Made by a program: the position numbers and the translations under genes. From NCBI GenBank assembly GCA_902537215.1, contig CACBAM010000003.1:124001-188000 (forward strand): DNA of 64,000 nt. The letters run 5' to 3'. How positions within the stretch are numbered: position 1 is the stretch's first letter; each line of letters starts with the position of its first letter. Source of the DNA: an uncultured Alphaproteobacteria bacterium (GTDB lineage Bacteria; Pseudomonadota; Alphaproteobacteria; Rhodobacterales; Rhodobacteraceae). Below the pieces are notes generated by a model. The model made no database searches, was not told where the DNA came from, and worked only from the letters and a program-made list of their open reading frames with translations. Positions 15,918 to 24,844 of the stretch are shown piece after piece.

Positions 15918-16746
15918 CTCAGAAGAGGATTTCAATTTTGCATACCTTGATGAGCAAACCAAGAGAATGATAAGAAGGGCTCTAATAAAAGCGATATGCA
16001 TTCCAGGATATCAGGTGCCCTTTGCAAGTAGGGAAATGCCAATGCCTTATGGTTGGGGTACTGGCGGCGTTCAGGTCACAGCAGCATGCTTGCAAGAAAC
16101 AGATGTATTGAAGGTCATAGATCAGGGTTCAGATGACACAACCAACGCAGTCTCTATAAGAAAATTTTTTGAAAGAGTGGCTGGTGTAAAAACTACTGAA
16201 AACACTGGAAAAGCATCTGTAATTCAAACCAGACACCGCATTCCCGAACAAGTTTTATCAGAAGATCAAATACTTGTTTATCAAGTTCCAATCCCAGAGC
16301 CCTTAAGATTTTTAGAGCCTAGAGAGACCGAAACAAGGGTTATGCACGCATTAGAAGAATATGGCTTGATGCATGTTAAATTATATGAAGACATATCTAT
16401 TAACGGGGAGATTTCGACAGCATACGCTTATCCAGTAAAAGTAAATGATCGTTATATAATGGATCCATCACCTACACCAAAATTTGATAACCCAAAAATG
16501 AATTTTTGCCCGGCAATTCAGCTTTTTGGAGCTGGGAGAGAACAAAGGATTTACGCAGTTCCTCCATATACTAAGGTTATAAGTCTTGATTTTGAAGATT
16601 ATCCATTTGAAGCCTCAAGAGCCGAGAAGACTTGTGAAATATGTGGTGCCACCAATACATATCTCGATGAAGTAGTTATTGATGATAAGGGAACTAGAAT
16701 GTTTTCATGTTCAGATAGTGATTACTGCAATAGTAGAAAAAGTTAA
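15910..16746 (+). CDS. phnJ: C-P lyase catalytic subunit PhnJ (radical SAM)
   Basis: 278 residues from the ATG at 15910, preceded by GAGG; an in-frame TTG at 15895 is rejected because it adds residues not seen in PhnJ. The four conserved cysteines near the C-terminus are Cys242, Cys245, Cys267 and Cys273, one residue off the E. coli numbering, and bind the 4Fe-4S cluster and do the thiyl chemistry. The glycyl-radical glycine is Gly33 in IPGYQVPF. It cleaves the carbon-phosphorus bond to release a hydrocarbon (methane from methylphosphonate) and the 1,2-cyclic ribose phosphate. All catalytic residues I can identify are present, so the enzyme looks functional. Confidence 0.97.
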   Translation: MSNSEEDFNFAYLDEQTKRMIRRALIKAICIPGYQVPFASREMPMPYGWGTGGVQVTAACLQETDVLKVIDQGSDDTTNAVSIRKFFERVAGVKTTENTGKASVIQTRHRIPEQVLSEDQILVYQVPIPEPLRFLEPRETETRVMHALEEYGLMHVKLYEDISINGEISTAYAYPVKVNDRYIMDPSPTPKFDNPKMNFCPAIQLFGAGREQRIYAVPPYTKVISLDFEDYPFEASRAEKTCEICGATNTYLDEVVIDDKGTRMFSCSDSDYCNSRKS

Positions 16747-16749
16747 ACA

Positions 16750-17520
16750 ATGGAACAGATTTTAAAAGCTAAGGCTATAGATAAGAAATTTGGCAGTGTA
16801 TATGCTTGCGACAACTTAAGTATAGAGCTTTATACTGGTGAGGTCGTTGGAATTGTTGGAGAGTCTGGCTCTGGCAAATCAACTCTTCTAAATTGCTTGT
16901 CTGGAAGCTTGGTACCAGATGGTGGTAATATAACATATTTGGATAGAGATAATAATTGGTTGGATCTACTGTCTTTGCCGGAACCCAGAAAAAGAAACCT
17001 ACTGAGAACCGAGTGGGCCTTTGTCCACCAAAACCCTCGAGATGGTCTTAGAATGGCAGTGAGTGCTGGAGGGAACATTGGCGAAAGACTAATGGCAATA
17101 GGTTATAGAAATTACTCCCAAATTAGGGCTGAAGCCACCGAATGGATCGAAAAGGTTGAAATAGATGCAATCAGACTGGATGACAAACCGAGTATTTTTT
17201 CTGGTGGAATGCAACAAAGACTTCAGATTGCTAAAAATCTTATAACGAAACCTAGGCTAATATTTATGGATGAACCTACAGGTGGGCTTGATGTATCTGT
17301 CCAAGCAAGATTACTTGATCTCATAAGATCTTTGGTTAGAGAATTAGGATTGTCAGTAATAATCGTAACGCATGATCTTGCAGTTGCGAGGTTCATGGCA
17401 AATAGATTGATTGTTATGAAAAATGGTAAAATAGTTGAAACTGGATTAACCGACCAAGTTTTGGATGATCCACAGCATTCCTACACGCAGTTACTTGTCT
17501 CCTCAATACTAAAGGTGTAA
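16750..17520 (+). CDS. phnK: C-P lyase ABC-type ATPase PhnK
   Basis: 256 residues. Walker A GESGSGKST, signature SGGMQQRLQ and Walker B LIFMDEPTGGLD are all present. PhnK binds the core complex at PhnJ and is needed in vivo, but it is not a transport ATPase despite its fold. Three bases separate it from phnJ and two from phnL. Confidence 0.95.
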   Translation: MEQILKAKAIDKKFGSVYACDNLSIELYTGEVVGIVGESGSGKSTLLNCLSGSLVPDGGNITYLDRDNNWLDLLSLPEPRKRNLLRTEWAFVHQNPRDGLRMAVSAGGNIGERLMAIGYRNYSQIRAEATEWIEKVEIDAIRLDDKPSIFSGGMQQRLQIAKNLITKPRLIFMDEPTGGLDVSVQARLLDLIRSLVRELGLSVIIVTHDLAVARFMANRLIVMKNGKIVETGLTDQVLDDPQHSYTQLLVSSILKV

Positions 17521-17522
17521 AA

Positions 17523-18197
17523 ATGTTGGAAGTAAAAAATGTTGCAAAATCCTTCAATCTAAAGAACTTAGACAAAGGGAAATTTTCAGTTATTAGAGAT
17601 GCTTGCTTTAATGTTAATTCGGGGGAATGTGTTGCATTGATAGGTAACTCTGGTTGTGGCAAATCAACTTTAATGAGAATGATTTACGGTAATTATGTAT
17701 GTGCAGTTGGAAAGATTTATATAGATAAGGAAAATATCCTTGATTTAAAAGCCATTGAAATGTCGATATTAAGAAAACAAAAAATGGGGTATGTAAGTCA
17801 ATTTTTAAGAGTTTTACCGAGAGTAAGCACCATAGATTTGGTTATGGAACCTCTTCTTGATCAATTTGAAAGTCGCGCCAGAGCGAAGGATATCGCTGAG
17901 ACATTATTGTCTAGGCTAAATTTAAGCTCTAAGTTATGGCACCTCTCGCCACTGACTTTTTCAGGAGGGGAACAACAAAGGGTAAATATTGCTATTGGCT
18001 TTTCTAAAGACTACAAGTTGCTTCTTTTGGATGAGCCGACGGCAAGCCTCGATCGTGAAAACAAAAGAATTGTTATGGATATGATTTCAGAAAAAAAAGA
18101 AAAAGGGTCGGCGATACTTGGTATCTTTCATGACAAAGAAGTAAGAGATAAAGTGTGTGATCGAGAAATAGATGTAAGCAACTTTTCAGCAAGCTGA
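17523..18197 (+). CDS. phnL: C-P lyase ABC-type ATPase PhnL
   Basis: 224 residues, the usual PhnL length. Walker A GNSGCGKST, signature FSGGEQQR, Walker B LLLLDEPTASLD. It works with PhnGHI in forming the ribosyl phosphonate. Tightly packed between phnK and phnN. Confidence 0.94.
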   Translation: MLEVKNVAKSFNLKNLDKGKFSVIRDACFNVNSGECVALIGNSGCGKSTLMRMIYGNYVCAVGKIYIDKENILDLKAIEMSILRKQKMGYVSQFLRVLPRVSTIDLVMEPLLDQFESRARAKDIAETLLSRLNLSSKLWHLSPLTFSGGEQQRVNIAIGFSKDYKLLLLDEPTASLDRENKRIVMDMISEKKEKGSAILGIFHDKEVRDKVCDREIDVSNFSAS

Positions 18198-18209
18198 GAG
18201 AAATCTATT

Positions 18210-18734
18210 ATGCGTAAAGGAACATTATTTACAGTGGTAGGCCCTTCTGGAGTGGGGAAAGATTCAATTCTTAATGCTGCTAAGAATAAAGTCGATGCAT
18301 ATTTTCCTAAAAGATATATTTCTAGAAGTGCTGAGGTCGACAACGAAGACTTTATTAAAGTGGATCAGTCTCAAATAGATATTTTATTAAAAGAAAAAAG
18401 AGTAGCTATTCATTGGTATGCGCATAATAACTTTTATGGGATACCTATTGATATTATATATCACCTTAATAAGGGAACAAACGTAATTTTCAATGGATCT
18501 AGACATGCTATTAAGGAATATAAGCAGCAATTTCCAGAGTTGAAAATAATTTACATTGATGCTAAAGAAGAAATCGTTCTGGAAAGATTGAAAAAAAGAG
18601 CTAGAGAAAATGCAAAGGATATTCAACTAAGGTTAAAAAGGGCGAAATTTGATATTCCAACGGGCTCAATTATTATCAACAATGAGGATGATCTAGATAA
18701 AGCAGTTATTCAATTATTATCTGTAATGCATTAA
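18210..18734 (+). CDS. phnN: Ribose 1,5-bisphosphokinase PhnN
   Basis: 174 residues, guanylate-kinase-like P-loop fold with Walker A GPSGVGKDS at about residues 10-18. It phosphorylates ribose 1,5-bisphosphate to PRPP, returning the ribose carrier of the C-P lyase pathway to nucleotide metabolism. Last gene of the operon; its 3' end overlaps the convergent DUF1045 gene by four bases. Confidence 0.93.
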   Translation: MRKGTLFTVVGPSGVGKDSILNAAKNKVDAYFPKRYISRSAEVDNEDFIKVDQSQIDILLKEKRVAIHWYAHNNFYGIPIDIIYHLNKGTNVIFNGSRHAIKEYKQQFPELKIIYIDAKEEIVLERLKKRARENAKDIQLRLKRAKFDIPTGSIIINNEDDLDKAVIQLLSVMH

Positions 18735-19423
18735 AGCAGCGAAAATCTTTTCAGTTCACAAAAATACCTATCATCCCTTTGCCCAAAAAGACAGATATCT
18801 AAAAAAGGTAAAGGATATCCGATAACTTCTTGAAAATTTAATTCTATTGTGTCTCGAATATTTTTCTCTTCACCCAACCTTATTTCTCCGGTTAATGTAA
18901 TATGAAATTTATATCTACTAAAGACATATGGATAACCCCACTTCTTTAAGTTTTCCTCCTCTTCAAAGTCAAGTCCACTAGCTCTTCTTTTTTCTAGTTC
19001 TGTGGATGTGGGAGGTTCTCTAAACTTATCTAGAGTTAAAACGCAATCATCTGCTAAAGATTTTAGTGCCTTAGGGCTTCTTTCAGGGACTAAAGCATAA
19101 AATCGGCCAAGCTTTTTCAAGACTGGATTTTGGATTATAAACCTACTATGTCGCTTTGAAATTAATTCCACATCGCTAATGAGATCATTGTATGAATACT
19201 TATCTTTTAGGACAAATGGTGCTTTGAGCGTGCCATGCAAGCCATATATCCTTGCTTTTTCCGTGATAGACTTTAAGTCAACAAATTTTGGGTTTTTTAT
19301 TTTCTTGTGATTGGTAATCTTACCTTTCTTTGGATTCCAGCCTAACCATTGAGACCCAACTTTATCGAGAAATGTATCTGGATAGGGAGAAAAATAAATT
19401 GCGTATCTGGAATAATTTGTCAT
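18731..19423 (-). CDS. DUF1045 phosphonate-operon protein with 2H phosphoesterase motifs
   Basis: 230 residues. Two H-x-T motifs, His63-Gly-Thr65 in YGLHGTLKAPF and His174-Ile-Thr176 in YKFHITLTG, mark the 2H phosphoesterase superfamily, whose members open cyclic phosphates or ligate RNA. This family (DUF1045) recurs in alphaproteobacterial C-P lyase loci. No phnP is visible here, so a role in opening 5-phosphoribosyl 1,2-cyclic phosphate is an attractive inference, not shown. Convergent with phnN (4-bp overlap) and divergent from the second phnM. Confidence 0.85.
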   Translation of the reverse strand: MTNYSRYAIYFSPYPDTFLDKVGSQWLGWNPKKGKITNHKKIKNPKFVDLKSITEKARIYGLHGTLKAPFVLKDKYSYNDLISDVELISKRHSRFIIQNPVLKKLGRFYALVPERSPKALKSLADDCVLTLDKFREPPTSTELEKRRASGLDFEEEENLKKWGYPYVFSRYKFHITLTGEIRLGEEKNIRDTIELNFQEVIGYPLPFLDICLFGQRDDRYFCELKRFSLL

Positions 19424-19499
19424 AAAAATGTCCTAATAACAGAGTACAAAAAATTTGGAATATTTATATGAAACTTTTAAGTCAAGAGTATGAATTTAT

Positions 19500-20666
19500 A
19501 TGCATGAATTTATTTTAAGCAATGCACGTCTCGTTCTGGAGAACGAAGTAGTAAACGGAAGCATCAGGGTAGCGGATGGGGTCATTAAAGAGGTTAACTC
19601 TGGAAAAGGATTTATACGTGGTTCTTTCGATTGTAATGAAAATTATTTATCACCAGGCCTGATTGAACTACACACAGACAATTTGGAAAGACATATGCAA
19701 CCAAGAGCAAATGTTAAATGGCCAATAAAGGCTGCGATTTTATCACATGATAGAGAACTAGAAAGTGCTGGTATTACGACTGTTTTTGACGCATTGCGAG
19801 TTGGTTCGATAGTGTCAGATAAAAGGGGTAACTATCTTAAATATGCTAGGCAAGTTACGGACACCATTAAGGAGCTCAGAGCAGAGAAAAGCCTGAAAAT
19901 AAGTCATTTTACGCATCTTAGAGCAGAAGTTTGTTCTGAAACTTTGGAAATCGAATTGGAAGAGTTTACCCCAGAAGACCGAGTTGGAATAGTTAGTTTA
20001 ATGGATCATACTCCGGGCCAAAAGCAATTTAGAGACTTAGATAAAATGGCAGAGTATTTAAAGGGAAAATACTCTATGAGTCCAAAAGATTTGGAAGATC
20101 ATTTTGAACGTCTTTATAAAATAAAAAAGGCTTGGGGAGATAGAAACCATGCCGCAACTTTAAGTGCGAATAAAAGACTTGGCGCTATTCTCGCAAGTCA
20201 TGACGACACGACAGAGAATGATGCAATTACATCAATTGAAAATGGATGTAAAATCGCCGAGTTTCCAACAACTGTTGAAGCTTCAAAGGTATTAAATCGA
20301 TCATCAATTAATATTATCATGGGAGGACCAAACATTCTGAGAGGGGAGTCCCACTCCGGAAACGTCGCGGCTAAGGACCTTGTTTCCATGGGTTGCTGTA
20401 ACATTCTTTCATCGGATTATATGCCTTCTTCACTGCTAATGGGAGCGGTAAAACTTGGAGATATTTTGGGAGATTTTGCAAAGGGAATAAAGGCGGTTAC
20501 TGAGACACCAGCAAAAGCAGCTAATCTAAATGATCGTGGTTTGATTAAGATTGGTATGCGAGCTGATTTACTTCTTTTTGATGTAAAAAATAATTTTCCT
20601 ATAATTCAAAGGGTGTGGACTCCTAATTCTACTCAAAGCCCACATATCTTTCATGAACGCCGGTGA
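19500..20666 (+). CDS. phnM: Ribosyl-phosphonate triphosphate diphosphatase PhnM, canonical copy
   Basis: 388 residues, amidohydrolase fold. The metal pair is His58-Thr-Asp60 in SPGLIELHTDNLERH, the classic PhnM string, with LASHDDTTENDAI, AEFPTTVEAS, MGGPNILRGESHSGN and SSDYMPSSLL further on. It removes diphosphate from ribose 1-phosphonate 5-triphosphate ahead of PhnJ. Divergent from the DUF1045 gene with a 76-bp shared upstream region where I see no convincing Pho box. Confidence 0.94.
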   Translation: MHEFILSNARLVLENEVVNGSIRVADGVIKEVNSGKGFIRGSFDCNENYLSPGLIELHTDNLERHMQPRANVKWPIKAAILSHDRELESAGITTVFDALRVGSIVSDKRGNYLKYARQVTDTIKELRAEKSLKISHFTHLRAEVCSETLEIELEEFTPEDRVGIVSLMDHTPGQKQFRDLDKMAEYLKGKYSMSPKDLEDHFERLYKIKKAWGDRNHAATLSANKRLGAILASHDDTTENDAITSIENGCKIAEFPTTVEASKVLNRSSINIIMGGPNILRGESHSGNVAAKDLVSMGCCNILSSDYMPSSLLMGAVKLGDILGDFAKGIKAVTETPAKAANLNDRGLIKIGMRADLLLFDVKNNFPIIQRVWTPNSTQSPHIFHERR

Positions 20667-20943
20667 AAAGGGATTTTAGTATCTGCGATATACCATAGGT
20701 TATTTTCAGTATCATATCTGGTCACATATTCGAATTATATTACTACCGGGTTTCATTTGACAGTAGATATCATTAATTCAATTTTCCAACTTCTTCAAAA
20801 GGGCCTAGACAATAAATTTAAGCTGCAGACTAAATCGTAGACCAATGGATCTATCTTTTGTAAAATGCAACTTTAGAAGAGCTATAGAGTCACGTCGTGG
20901 GTGGGGCGGACATTTAGACCAATAAATTTTTCGAGAGCTAAAA

Positions 20944-21717
20944 ATGAAAAAAATCATAGTCTTTTCAGATATTCACTTAAACTCTGCTGATGAACCAAGT
21001 TTAAAAAAATCATCTCAAAAACTTGAGAAAGCTATACTGCACTTGCAAGGCAATCATAATGATTTTGATACGCTAGTCTTTACAGGCGACTTAGCGGATA
21101 GTGGTAAAATTGAAGAATATAGTGCCTTAAGAAATTTGGTCTCGGTAATAAATAGACCCATAAAATTTATGCTTGGAAATCACGATAACCGAAAGAACTT
21201 CCTCGATGTATTTCCATACTACCAACCAGATCATAATGGATTCTTACAGAGTAGTGAGGCTTATGAAAATCTTGATTTTATATTCTTAGATACGCTTAAA
21301 GATCCTCACGATGACATACCCAAAAGCTGTGGTTACTTATGTGAAAAAAGACTCGACTGGTTGAGTCAAAAACTTAAAGAAGCGGATCATAAAAAAGTAA
21401 TTTTGTTTATGCACCATCCCGCTTTTACAACGGGAATGCAGGCTATGGACTTACTAAGACTAAAAAATTCCCACGATTTTTTTTCAACTATAAAAAATTT
21501 CAATAATGTAAACCATCTAATATCTGGTCACATACATCGAAGTATGTGTGGTCTTTACGAAGGATATAATTTCTCCACGTTCAAAAGCATAAATCAGCAA
21601 ATGGTCCTAAAGTTCAAAGCTGATCGAGTAGAATATGCCAAAGGTGAAAATTCGGGATATGGCATTATCCTACTGGATGGTAAAAACTATACCATCCATA
21701 ACGAAGAGGTAAATTAA
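20944..21717 (+). CDS. Calcineurin-like metallophosphoesterase (CpdA-like)
   Basis: 257 residues with all five metallophosphoesterase blocks in order: SDIHLN, GDLADSG, LGNHDN, MHHPAF and SGHIHRS. It binds two metals and cleaves a phosphodiester or phosphomonoester. Closest visible type is the class III cyclic nucleotide phosphodiesterase. Its position just after the C-P lyase genes allows roles in phosphodiester or cyclic-phosphate turnover during phosphonate use; substrate unknown. The 277-bp upstream region has no gene. Confidence 0.82.
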   Translation: MKKIIVFSDIHLNSADEPSLKKSSQKLEKAILHLQGNHNDFDTLVFTGDLADSGKIEEYSALRNLVSVINRPIKFMLGNHDNRKNFLDVFPYYQPDHNGFLQSSEAYENLDFIFLDTLKDPHDDIPKSCGYLCEKRLDWLSQKLKEADHKKVILFMHHPAFTTGMQAMDLLRLKNSHDFFSTIKNFNNVNHLISGHIHRSMCGLYEGYNFSTFKSINQQMVLKFKADRVEYAKGENSGYGIILLDGKNYTIHNEEVN

Positions 21718-22105
21718 TCCTTTGAAAAACCTTTTTTGCGATGCTAAACAATTGTCAGAATAAACGGGAAACGACTTGGGCTATGTGAAAACTTTAATAA
21801 AGATGGAAGAGTTTATAGCAGAAGAAGTATTACATTAATTCAAGAAATAACTATTAAATAATTTAACAAAGCAGAAGGTTGAAATTCTTTGTTTAGTGGA
21901 TTTTCAGCAATATAGTTGTTTAGTACCTTTTGTGATATCCCAACAATCATATCTGCCATATTCTTTCTCGTGAAACCCCGTTTCTATAATTGCAAATACC
22001 GAGCTTGCTGAAATCACTTGCTAAGTTATTTTTTTAGTTAGTCGCATTTATGTAATAATTTTATGATATCGCCAAATCAATTTATAAAAAATCGAGGCAA
22101 TGTTG
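21718..22105 (+). other. Gene-poor interval, possibly decayed
   Basis: No convincing gene. Short, mutually inconsistent coding-like fragments occur on both strands: one plus-strand run around 21776-21860, and two overlapping minus-strand runs around 21850-22015, one with a helix-turn-helix-like string MADMIVGISQKVLNNYI. None has both a good start and a family match. I read this as degenerate sequence. Confidence 0.35.
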
Positions 22106-22327
22106 ATGAAAAATTATTTTTTGTTAAATGTTTTAGATAACGAGCCGTTTGATGAAGGCAAAGAGTATTGTGCTGCGGCGGAGTATTTTCAATATTTATG
22201 CGATTATTACTCGAAATTTCAAAAAGAAAACCCAGATGAATATGTATTTCTTTATGGAGATAGATTTCCAGAAGAGTTGGCCTACTTCGAACTCGATAAA
22301 GGAATGCAAGATGATATTGTCCATTAA
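22106..22327 (+). CDS. Small acidic protein, unknown function
   Basis: 73 residues from the ATG at 22106. GAGG at 22094-22097 sits eight bases before this ATG, a better spacing than the in-frame ATG at 22100. The peptide is rich in Asp, Glu, Phe and Tyr (for example EYFQYLCDYYSKF and ELAYFELDKG) and lacks a signal peptide or membrane helix. No family recognised. It stands alone in a region otherwise decaying. Confidence 0.5.
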   Translation: MKNYFLLNVLDNEPFDEGKEYCAAAEYFQYLCDYYSKFQKENPDEYVFLYGDRFPEELAYFELDKGMQDDIVH

Positions 22328-22725
22328 TTTTGAGTAAAATTCATAATTTTGCCATTACCTATAGCTACCGCTTGGTCTAGCCTTTCAACGCATGGGACGC
22401 ATGGGATGCTCATGTAGCATGTTCTTGGAGTGAAGCAGCAGATGGTAAGTTACTTTAATGTATCAAAAAGAAAACGGCCCAGTGGGAAGGGAAATACACG
22501 CGACTGTTTGGGTATTATCTATCTTATTAATGTTAAGATTTATTACATTCAGATAAAAATTTTTTAAACCATCACTTGAGTTAATAATTTTCATTCAATC
22601 TAAATTAATTGAAAAAATATAGATAGAATCTGAGAACTTTCTTACGTACAAGTCATTAATTTTTCATAAATTCATCAATAATTTGTTGCATATTTTTTTC
22701 ATTTTATAAGGCAAAGGAGTCGGCT
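22328..22725 (+). other. Non-coding interval containing direct repeat copy A
   Basis: No gene seen. The interval starts with short tandem CGCATGGGA-type repeats near 22388-22407 and then carries the first of two divergent copies of a roughly 240-bp sequence (22457-22691). Confidence 0.5.
22457..22691 (+). repeat. Divergent direct repeat, copy A
   Basis: About 235 bp matching 23716-23968 in the same orientation. Shared blocks include AATGTATCAAAAAGAAAA, CGGCCCAGT, GAGTTAATAATTTT, and GTCATTAATTTTTCATAAAT. Copy A lacks the 17-18 bp left arm and loop of a hairpin present in copy B. The ends show no target-site duplication or transposase. Confidence 0.75.
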
Positions 22726-23079
22726 ATGAATTTTAAGAAACTTGAAGCAATGTTTGAAACCGCAAATAATGGAGACGTATCTCTTCTTAAAAAATATTTG
22801 TCTGAAAATTTTTTTTGGCGATCAATAACTCAATCAAGTCTTACAAAAAATAAACGTGATAAGTCGGAAACTATCGCCTGGTTCGAAGAACAGCCAAGAT
22901 CAAATATTGGAAAAATAACTTGTCATTTCGAAAACGATAAAATTATAGTTTACCAACACTCGGTTCCAGATCATGTCGAACCTGATGGAGTGATCTTGGG
23001 GTTTGTAAAAATTGAGAAGAATGAAATTATAGAAATGTCTCATGCAAGGGGTAAAAGACCTTTAAGCAAGAAAGGGTAG
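22726..23079 (+). CDS. SnoaL/NTF2-like small protein
   Basis: 117 residues with the alpha-plus-beta cone pattern of NTF2-like proteins: N-terminal helices, a strand-rich centre (KITCHFENDKIIVYQHSV, then VILGFVKIEKNEIIEM) and a short tail. A strong AAAGGAG lies before the ATG. The family spans isomerases, hydrolases and binding proteins, so no function is assigned. It is flanked by the two divergent repeat copies. Confidence 0.6.
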   Translation: MNFKKLEAMFETANNGDVSLLKKYLSENFFWRSITQSSLTKNKRDKSETIAWFEEQPRSNIGKITCHFENDKIIVYQHSVPDHVEPDGVILGFVKIEKNEIIEMSHARGKRPLSKKG

Positions 23080-23157
23080 TCTTGAACTCAGTCCAGTCTG
23101 TAGTTCTAGTCGTGAGTTTCTTTATGCTGCCAATACCAAAGATGGTATTAGGATTAT

Positions 23158-23579
23158 TCACCTTGAAAAAAGCAGATACAAGTCGGGATTGTCTATCAAC
23201 AGCATGGCAACTGCAGTACCACATATCGCGGATCCAATCATTAGTGCTCTGTCGCTCCATTGCATGCCGACATATATCCATCCGATGGCACTAAAGAAAT
23301 AACACAATTGCCCCAAAATATACATTTTTCCTGATGTAAGAAATACTCCTAATACACACAATAGCATGGCTCCCCATTTAACATACCAATCTCTTGTACC
23401 AGTAGGCGTAAGAGGTTTAATGTCATCGTATTCGCCTTGTAATTCTTCTAGCTCTTGAGCAAGCCTCTTTTTTCAGACGCTAACTCCATTGCTAGTCTTC
23501 CTGCTTTAGTAGTTATATTATGTAATTTTCCGTCTTCACCTAATTCAGTGATGGTATCAGCGTCTTTTTCCGTCGACAT
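23158..23579 (-). pseudogene. Frameshifted two-domain small membrane protein
   Basis: The first frame starts at ATG 23579 with a good AAGGAAA site (MSTEKDADTITELGEDGKLH) and stops early after GLLKS. The -1 frame carries on directly with AQELEELQGEYDDIKPLTPT, then DWYVKWGAM and two or three membrane helices, ending in LLIDNPDLYLLFSR. One extra A in the A6 run (T tract at about 23468-23473) would restore a single protein of about 140 residues: a coiled-coil-like N-terminus plus a membrane hairpin. Either a recent inactivating indel or a sequence error. Function unknown. Confidence 0.6.
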
Positions 23580-23715
23580 TTTATTTCCTTTTGAGGATTT
23601 AATTTCAATCGCGCCAAAATTTAGCAATACTAATAATTTAGTCAAATAAAAATTAAAAATAGTCTTACAACACGCTTCTAAAGTCCAATTTTATATATTG
23701 ATTAGCTGTTACATC

Positions 23716-23968
23716 AATGTATCAAAAAGAAAAGGGCCGTCTGCTTACAACGGCCCAGTTGGGAGGGAAATACATGCGTGTATTTACAGATTGTCTAACT
23801 TTTAAATGTTAAAGATTGATGACAATTTGATGAAAATTTTAAATCATCATTTGAGTTAATAATTTTATTATTCAATCTAAATTTGTTGAAAAAGTACAAT
23901 CAAAATTTGAGAACTTACTCACGTGGATGTCATTAATTTTTCATAAATTCATCAATTATTTGTTACAT
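23716..23968 (+). repeat. Divergent direct repeat, copy B
   Basis: About 253 bp, homologous to 22457-22691. Contains a 7-bp hairpin at 23734-23756 (GGGCCGT / ACGGCCC, loop 9 nt) that copy A lacks; read on the minus strand it is followed by a T-rich run and could terminate transcription. The repeat reaches into the nominal 5' end of the acyltransferase frame, showing that the true gene start lies after it. Confidence 0.75.
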
Positions 23969-23995
23969 CTTTTAACTATCAACAGGATAGGATTA

Positions 23996-24844
23996 TTGAT
24001 TTTGCAAAATAGCAGTCAGACACACCCTGTGTTTTCATTCGCCGACGGAGAAATGGGTGTAATTCCCAACAAAATAATCCGCTACTTAGAAAAATTAACG
24101 GGTCAACCGCGTATAGAAAAACTGTATTTTGACTATGTAAATGACAATCTAAATCCAGAATATTTTTGGTCAGATGCACTTGACCGACTGCGTATCGAAC
24201 TAGATGTTCGTCGAGAGGTTTCAAATGGAATAATGGCATCCATACCGTCTACTGGACGGGTCGTGACCATCGCTAATCATCCATATGGAGTCATAGATGG
24301 ACTTGCCTTGTGTTCAATTATGGCCGAGGTGCGGCATGACTATAAAATCATTACCCACAGGGTATTGAGACAGGCACCAGCGGTAATGGATAAAATTCTG
24401 CCAATAGATTTTGCAGAGACTAAAATTGCGCTTAAAACAAATATGGAGTCTCGTCGCAGAGCGTTGGAGCATCTCAGAAATGGCGGAGCACTTATCATCT
24501 TCCCAGCAGGTGCCATATCATTGGCGCCAAATATATTTGGGACTGCGAGTGATGCGCCGTGGAAAACATTTGTTGCGAAATTAGCATTGCAGCCTGACAC
24601 AACTACTATTCCGTTCTTCTTCGAGGGACGTAATTCAGCGTTATTTCAAATTGCAAGAAGAGTAAGCTTTACTCTTGGTTATTCTCTGATGTTTAGAGAA
24701 ATTTGTAGAAGAATTGGGACAAATTTAACGGTCACGATGCGCCCCCCCATACACAGTTCCGAACTAGCTGAAATGGAAAACCGGAATGTGGTCACAGAAT
24801 ATCTCAGGCGCCAAACCTATAATTGGTCTTATAAGGCTTTTTAG
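23996..24844 (+). CDS. Lysophospholipid acyltransferase-like protein
   Basis: About 282 residues from a TTG at 23996 with AGGA upstream; a TTG at 24002 and ATG at 24053 are alternatives. The open frame to 23927 is rejected because it runs into a repeated non-coding block. Acyltransferase motif I is NHPYGVIDG (His-x5-Asp), motif III is FPAGAIS. Related to haemolysin-type PlsC acyltransferases. Convergent with, and overlapping by 41 bp, the glycosyltransferase-PlcP unit, suggesting a role in membrane lipid renovation under phosphate stress (inference). Confidence 0.8.
   Translation: MILQNSSQTHPVFSFADGEMGVIPNKIIRYLEKLTGQPRIEKLYFDYVNDNLNPEYFWSDALDRLRIELDVRREVSNGIMASIPSTGRVVTIANHPYGVIDGLALCSIMAEVRHDYKIITHRVLRQAPAVMDKILPIDFAETKIALKTNMESRRRALEHLRNGGALIIFPAGAISLAPNIFGTASDAPWKTFVAKLALQPDTTTIPFFFEGRNSALFQIARRVSFTLGYSLMFREICRRIGTNLTVTMRPPIHSSELAEMENRNVVTEYLRRQTYNWSYKAF

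Noticed and set aside
22149-22337. Second open frame overlapping the 73-residue small gene
   Set aside because: Poorer start and composition; shifted frame of the gene at 22106.
23460-23480. Programmed -1 frameshifting at the A6 run
   Set aside because: The run is not in the register of a canonical X-XXY-YYZ slippery heptamer and no downstream structure is evident; an indel is simpler.
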